Positions 38,185 through 41,621 of a stretch of DNA of 41,621 nucleotides are shown one piece after another. Source of the DNA: Myxococcales bacterium. Its GTDB lineage: Bacteria; Myxococcota; Myxococcia; Myxococcales; JAKAPL01. The first letter of the stretch is position 1, and every line of letters starts with the position of its first letter. The stretch spans positions 1 to 41,621 of the forward strand of contig JAKAPL010000029.1 in assembly GCA_021807105.1 (NCBI GenBank), read 5' to 3'. The notes beneath the pieces were generated by a model. It made no database searches, was not told the DNA's origin, and saw only the letters and a program-made list of their open reading frames with translations. The position numbers and the translations under genes were made by a program.

Positions 38185-39492
38185 ATGCCCCTCCCCTACC
38201 GCCCGAAGAGCACCGTCCTCGACAACGGCCTGCGCGTGCTCACCGTTGAGCTGCCCCACGTCCACCAGGTCCTCCTCTCCCTCTACGTGCGCGTCGGCTC
38301 GCGCCACGAGACCCGGACGACCAACGGCGTCTCCCACTTCCTCGAGCACCTCTTCTTCCGCGGCAGCCGCGCCTTCCCGGACAGCGCGGCCATGCACGCG
38401 GTGATCGAGGACGCGGGCGGGAGCCTCAACGGCTACACGAGCCGCGACCACGGCGCCTACTTCACGCCCGTCCACCCGGACGCGCTGCCGGTCGCCTTCC
38501 GCGTCCTCTCGGACATGATGGCCGCGCCGCTGCTCGACCGGCCGGCGGAGATCGAGCTCGAACGGCAGGTGATCCTCGAAGAGATGCTCGACGAGGTGGA
38601 CGAGCGGGGCCGCGACGTGGATCTGGAGAACCTCGCCAAGCGGGCCCTCTGGGGAGACCACCCCATGGCCTTCAAGATCGCCGGCACGCCCAGGACGGTG
38701 CGGGCGATCGGCGAGCGGGCCCTGCGCGCCCACCACGCGCGCGAGTACGGCGGCGAGAACCTCGTCCTCTGCACGGTCGGGCCGGTCGAACACCGGCGGG
38801 CGATCGACCTCGCCCGCCGCCACTTCGGCCGCCTGCCGCGCGGGACGCGCTCGACGGAGCGGCCCCCTCCCGCGCCGCCCCCGGGGCCCACCTTCCATCT
38901 CTTCAATCACGACGAGAGCCAGACCGAGTTCCGGATGAGCTTCATCGCTCCGCCGGAGGATCGGCCGGGCTTCCTCGCGCTCGGCCTCCTGCGCCGGATC
39001 CTCGACGACGGCCTCTCCTCGCGCCTGCCCTTCGAGATCGTCGAGCGGCGCGGCCTCTGCTACGCCCTCCACTGCGGGGTGGACAGCTTCGACGATGTCT
39101 CGGTCCTGGAGGTCGAGGGCGCGGCGAGCCACCCGAAGGTCGCCCGCGCGGTCCGTGAGATCGGCCGCGTGCTCGGGGAGGTCGCCCGTCAGGGTCCCAC
39201 GCCGGCCGAGCTTTCCCGCGCCAAGCGCCGCACGCGGATGGCGCTGGAGGTGAGCCTCGACTCGGTCTATGAGATGGCCGCCTGGTTCGGCGGCACCGCG
39301 CTCTTCCGCGAGCCTCCGTTGCTGGAAGCCCGCGCGGACGAGGTGGACGCGGTGACGGGCGAGGAGGTCCGCCAGCTCGCGCGCCAGGTGCTCTCCCGGG
39401 AGAACCTGACCTTCGCCGCCGTCGGGAGCCCGACCGCGCGGCAGGAGGCGCGGCTCCGCGAGGTGGTCGAGGAGGCGGAGGGGCTCGCGTAG
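38185..39492 (+). CDS. M16 family zinc peptidase (processing-peptidase type)
   Basis: The 435-residue protein has the inverted zinc motif HFLEH (His51, Glu54, His55) with the downstream glutamates in VILEEMLDE (around 132) as third ligand. The layout is the single-subunit M16B type: an active first half and a second half with DDGLSSRLPFEIVERRGLCY, which has the conserved Arg/Tyr segment. There is no signal peptide, so it probably acts in the cytoplasm or after non-classical export. Many bacteria encode two M16 proteins side by side; here there is only one. The ATG at 38185 lacks a clear ribosome-binding site and directly follows repeat element 2 copy C. It converges with ackA, leaving a 3-base gap. 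Confidence 0.92.
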   Translation: MPLPYRPKSTVLDNGLRVLTVELPHVHQVLLSLYVRVGSRHETRTTNGVSHFLEHLFFRGSRAFPDSAAMHAVIEDAGGSLNGYTSRDHGAYFTPVHPDALPVAFRVLSDMMAAPLLDRPAEIELERQVILEEMLDEVDERGRDVDLENLAKRALWGDHPMAFKIAGTPRTVRAIGERALRAHHAREYGGENLVLCTVGPVEHRRAIDLARRHFGRLPRGTRSTERPPPAPPPGPTFHLFNHDESQTEFRMSFIAPPEDRPGFLALGLLRRILDDGLSSRLPFEIVERRGLCYALHCGVDSFDDVSVLEVEGAASHPKVARAVREIGRVLGEVARQGPTPAELSRAKRRTRMALEVSLDSVYEMAAWFGGTALFREPPLLEARADEVDAVTGEEVRQLARQVLSRENLTFAAVGSPTARQEARLREVVEEAEGLA

Positions 39493-39495
39493 CGT

Positions 39496-40626
39496 TCAGC
39501 CCGCGGCGGCGCTGCGAAGCCAGGCCGCGCCCTCCCGCGCGAGCAGCCGTTCCTCGTCCACCGGCAGCACCCAGGCCGCGATCCGGCTCTCCGGCGCGGT
39601 GATTCGCGCCTCCCTCCCCACCGCCGCGCCGTTCTCCGGCGAGAGGCGCAAGCCCGCCCACTCGAGGCCCCGGAGGATCTGGGCGCGGACCTCGGGCTGG
39701 TGCTCGCCGATCCCGCCGCCGAAGAGGACGCCGTCCGCGCCGCCGAGCAGCGCGAGATATGCGCCCAGGTACTTCTTCGCGCGCCGGCAAAAGACCTCGA
39801 TGGCGAGGGCCGCCGCGCGCGCCTCCTCCCCCTCGCCCGCCTCCTTCGCGAAGAGCACCCGCGGGTCCGCGCTCGTCCCCGACAGGCCGGCGAGCCCCGA
39901 CTGCCCGTTGAGCATCGCCTCGATCTTCGCGACGTCCCCCCCCTCTTTCCGGACGAGGTAGAGGACGAGGCCGGGATCGACGTCGCCGCTGCGGGTCGCC
40001 ATCACCAGCCCTTCGAGCGGCGAGAAGCCCATCGACGTGTCGACGGGCCGGCCCCCATCGATGGCCGCCGCCGAACAGCCGCCGCCGAGCTGGAAGCTGA
40101 TGACGCGGCCTCCGTCCGGCAGATCCGGCCGAAGTTCTCGCCATCGTTCCCACATCGAGCGGTGCGCGACCCCGTGGAAGCCGTAGCGGCGCAGGGAAAG
40201 CTCGCGGGACAGCTCCCGGGGCAAGGCGTAGGCCGCCGCCGCCTCGGGGAGGCCGGCGAAGAAGGCGGTATCGAAGACCGCGAGCTGCGGCACGGACGGC
40301 CCGAAGAGCTCCTTGCAGCGGTGAATCCAGGCGAGCGCGGGTGGGTTGTGCAGCGGCGCCAGCTCCGAGAGCCGGTCCATCTCCGCCTCCAGCGCGCCGT
40401 CCACCCGGTGCGCGCCCTCGCCCCGCCCGCCGCCGTGCACGACCCGGTGGACGACCGCCGCGGGCCAAAAGTCCGACCGGCCCGAGAGAAACCGTTCGAG
40501 CGTCTCGACCCGGCCGCTAGCCGGTGGCTCGCTCCGCTCGGCGAGGATCCGCCGCTCGCCCGAGAACGCCGACAGCCGCAGCGACGAGCTGCCGGCGTTG
40601 ACCGTGATCAGGGGCGAGGCGGGCAT
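39496..40626 (-). CDS. ackA: Acetate kinase family protein
   Basis: The 376-residue protein has the phosphate-binding start ITVNAGSSSLR, VVHRVVHGGG, LAPLHNPPALAWI, RRYGFHGVAHRSM, LGGGCSAAAI, STSMGFSPLEGLVMATRSGDVDPG-type motif and FGGGIGEHQPEVR. It converts acetyl phosphate and ADP to acetate and ATP, or the reverse. It is slightly shorter than the usual 395-400 residues. The motif that is FDTAFHQTMP in most members reads FDTAFFAGLP here, so the conserved His is replaced by Phe and substrate handling may differ. No phosphotransacetylase gene is adjacent. The ATG is at 40626. Confidence 0.9.
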   Translation of the reverse strand: MPASPLITVNAGSSSLRLSAFSGERRILAERSEPPASGRVETLERFLSGRSDFWPAAVVHRVVHGGGRGEGAHRVDGALEAEMDRLSELAPLHNPPALAWIHRCKELFGPSVPQLAVFDTAFFAGLPEAAAAYALPRELSRELSLRRYGFHGVAHRSMWERWRELRPDLPDGGRVISFQLGGGCSAAAIDGGRPVDTSMGFSPLEGLVMATRSGDVDPGLVLYLVRKEGGDVAKIEAMLNGQSGLAGLSGTSADPRVLFAKEAGEGEEARAAALAIEVFCRRAKKYLGAYLALLGGADGVLFGGGIGEHQPEVRAQILRGLEWAGLRLSPENGAAVGREARITAPESRIAAWVLPVDEERLLAREGAAWLRSAAAG

Positions 40627-40680
40627 CGCGGGGGCCCCTCTCCCCGGAGGGTAGGAGTGCGATTCATCCCCGACCTTCCT

Positions 40681-41109
40681 TCAGAACTCGATCGAAGCTG
40701 CCTGCTGCGCCTGGTCGATGTCGAGCTTCGCCTCCGCGAGCGCGGCCTCGACCTCGCCGTGCCGGCCGCCGCGGGACGCCCGGTCGATCCGGGCGAGCGC
40801 GCTCGCCGCCTTCGCCTCCCAACCTGCCTCGACCGGCACGTCGCCCCGCGCGGCCGAGGCGTGGGCGAGGTCCAGGAGGCGGGCCGTCCGGAGGAGGGCG
40901 TCGTCCGCGGCCGCCCTCCGGTGCAAGGCGTCCTCCGCCTGCGAAAGCGCCGCCGACGCGCCGGAGAGGAACGAGATCCGGTCCGTCCGCTGGACCTTGG
41001 CGAGCGGCGTCGGCCGGCCAATCGGTACCTCGTCGCTCTCGGCGCGGTGGCAAGCCGAAAGCGGGGAGCAGAGAGCCGCGAGGACGAGCGAGGAAACGAG
41101 GACGCGCAT
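40681..41109 (-). CDS. Small helical lipoprotein of unknown function
   Basis: The 142-residue product has a lipoprotein signal (MRVLVSSLVLAALCSPLSAC, Cys20). The mature part is Ala-rich and probably all alpha-helical (ALSQAEDALHRRAAADDALL, EVEAALAEAKLDIDQAQQAA), with no Cys pairs. It might form a coiled-coil bundle in the periplasm. I do not recognise a family. It lies upstream of ackA by 54 bases on the same strand and could be co-transcribed with it. The ATG at 41109 is chosen because the signal peptide begins there. Confidence 0.75.
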   Translation of the reverse strand: MRVLVSSLVLAALCSPLSACHRAESDEVPIGRPTPLAKVQRTDRISFLSGASAALSQAEDALHRRAAADDALLRTARLLDLAHASAARGDVPVEAGWEAKAASALARIDRASRGGRHGEVEAALAEAKLDIDQAQQAASIEF

Positions 41110-41175
41110 GTCGAGCCCCGGGGAGAGGAACCGGGACAATCTTATCGGCGGCCGAAACGAATTCAACCGTGAATG

Positions 41176-41319
41176 ATCCCGTCTTATTCACGGTCCGGCT
41201 GCTGCGGCGTCCGATCCCGCGCCTCCCGAAGGGGGGCTTGCCACCCCTACGACGACATGGGGGGGTGCTCGCTCCGTACCTCCTCGCGGGGGGCTTTACG
41301 CGACGCCTCGTCGGTCGTC
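41176..41319. repeat. Dispersed repeat element 1, copy 3 (inverted, truncated)
   Basis: ATCCCGTCTTATTCACGG starts the copy (41176-41193), and the following bases are the reverse complement of copy 1, including the GCTTGCCACCCCTAC segment and GCGACGCCTCGTCGG. The second GGTGGCAAGCC unit is missing. The match ends near 41319, where a 21-bp array begins, so the far end with the other inverted repeat is lost. Just before the copy, AACCGTGAAT is complementary to ATTCACGGT of its end. Confidence 0.8.
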
Positions 41320-41607
41320 CGCGGCCCCGTCCGCAGCCTCCAGGGCTCCGTCCGCAGCCTCCAAGGCTCCGTCCGCAGCCTCCAAGGCCCCGTCCGCAGC
41401 CTCCAGGCTTCCGTCCGCAGCCTCCGGGCTTCCGTCCGCAGCCTCCGGGCTTCCGTCCGGCGGCGCCGCGGCTCCGATCGCGTCGGACGGCCCGTCGTCC
41501 GGTGGCGTGGGGCCTTCGTCGATGGCCCCCAAGCCTCCGTCCGAGCCGCTGAAGCTTCCGTCGGGACCGGACGAGCCTCCGTCCGCGCCGGACGAAGCCT
41601 CGTCCAC
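41296..41607 (-). CDS. Low-complexity heptad-repeat protein fragment, running off the window
   Basis: The minus-strand frame reads repeats of Asp-Gly-Ala-Leu-Glu-Ala-Ala and Asp-Gly-Ser-Pro-Glu-Ala-Ala, after an Asp/Gly/Pro-rich stretch (SSGADGGSSGPDGSFSGSD). Asp-Gly-rich linkers of this type are common in Myxococcota secreted proteins. The frame is open to the window edge, so the N-terminus lies outside and the given upstream end is only the last in-frame GTG. The C-terminal residues come from inside repeat element 1 copy 3, so the original end was probably lost when the two were joined. A non-coding satellite cannot be excluded. Confidence 0.45.
   Translation of the reverse strand: MDEASSGADGGSSGPDGSFSGSDGGLGAIDEGPTPPDDGPSDAIGAAAPPDGSPEAADGSPEAADGSLEAADGALEAADGALEAADGALEAADGAADDRRGVA
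41329..41454. repeat. 21-bp tandem array, six units
   Basis: Six units begin GTCCGCAGCCTC every 21 bases from 41329 to 41434; a degenerate seventh starts at 41455. Units differ only at a few positions near their ends. The unit length equals that of the left-end array, but the sequence differs. Confidence 0.85.
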
Positions 41608-41621
41608 CGCGGACGGAGCGC

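Noticed and set aside
1..41621. tRNA or rRNA genes
   Set aside because: I looked through the intergenic stretches for T-loop GTTCGA-type words with acceptor stems and for rRNA landmarks and found none.
1..41621. Insertion sequence or prophage genes
   Set aside because: No transposase, integrase or phage structural protein was recognised. The repeats present are all non-coding.

Overview
The window is high-GC, densely coded bacterial DNA, most probably from a member of the Myxococcota. Two secreted proteases (11794-14415 and 17005-17958) end in a Cys-rich motif, a hydrophobic helix and an Arg-rich tail, the MYXO-CTERM type of sorting signal. An AgmX/PglI-type C-terminal domain, a small PilZ protein, a DUF4388-DnaJ-TPR fusion and Asp-Ala-Gly-rich lipoproteins fit the same phylum. 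GTG and TTG starts are frequent, many neighbouring genes overlap by a few bases, and no tRNA, rRNA or CRISPR array was seen.

Left part (1-5500): a satellite-like region of 84-bp and 21-bp tandem repeats abuts the truncated start of a type I restriction methylase gene (hsdM). Reading leftwards on the minus strand, the operon is hsdR, a small RecF/AAA-type ATPase, a protein with a TOPRIM-like acidic pattern, then the hsdM stub. No specificity gene (hsdS) is visible. The ATPase plus TOPRIM-like pair inside the hsd operon is the best candidate for a little-described defence module, comparable in layout with R-linked ORFs (RloA/RloB) and with PrrC-type guards of type I systems.

Middle part (5500-25950): a Tat-exported GMC dehydrogenase pair, a MoaD-MoaE fusion, an AgmX-like envelope protein, clpX, a sedolisin protease, a DUF3105 lipoprotein with an alpha/beta hydrolase, a secreted protein with a matrixin-like metalloprotease, two tandem GT-C membrane glycosyltransferases, a minus-strand trio of b-type-like membrane protein, c-type cytochrome lipoprotein and Cys-rich lipoprotein, a PP2C phosphatase, and an acyl-CoA dehydrogenase coupled to cutA.

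Right part (25985-41621): a nucleotide-sugar dehydrogenase (WbpA type), a Na/Pi cotransporter with a PhoU-like tail, a PilZ protein, the DUF4388-DnaJ-TPR protein, a DUF192 protein, the AmgK-MurU cell-wall recycling pair, a lipoprotein, a two-site thioredoxin-fold oxidoreductase, an unpaired sensor kinase, an M16 peptidase, acetate kinase and another lipoprotein. The window ends in a second 21-bp tandem array that fuses to a truncated dispersed repeat.

Intergenic DNA carries at least four short repeat types. Element 1 has TTATTCACGG-type inverted ends (copies at 5253, 29484 and 41176). Element 2 is a multi-hairpin element (copies at 8892, 18014, 35126 and 37980). Two further units have long terminal inverted repeats (29664-29852 and 37816-37938). 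None encodes a transposase, so they look like non-autonomous, MITE-like or structured extragenic repeats.
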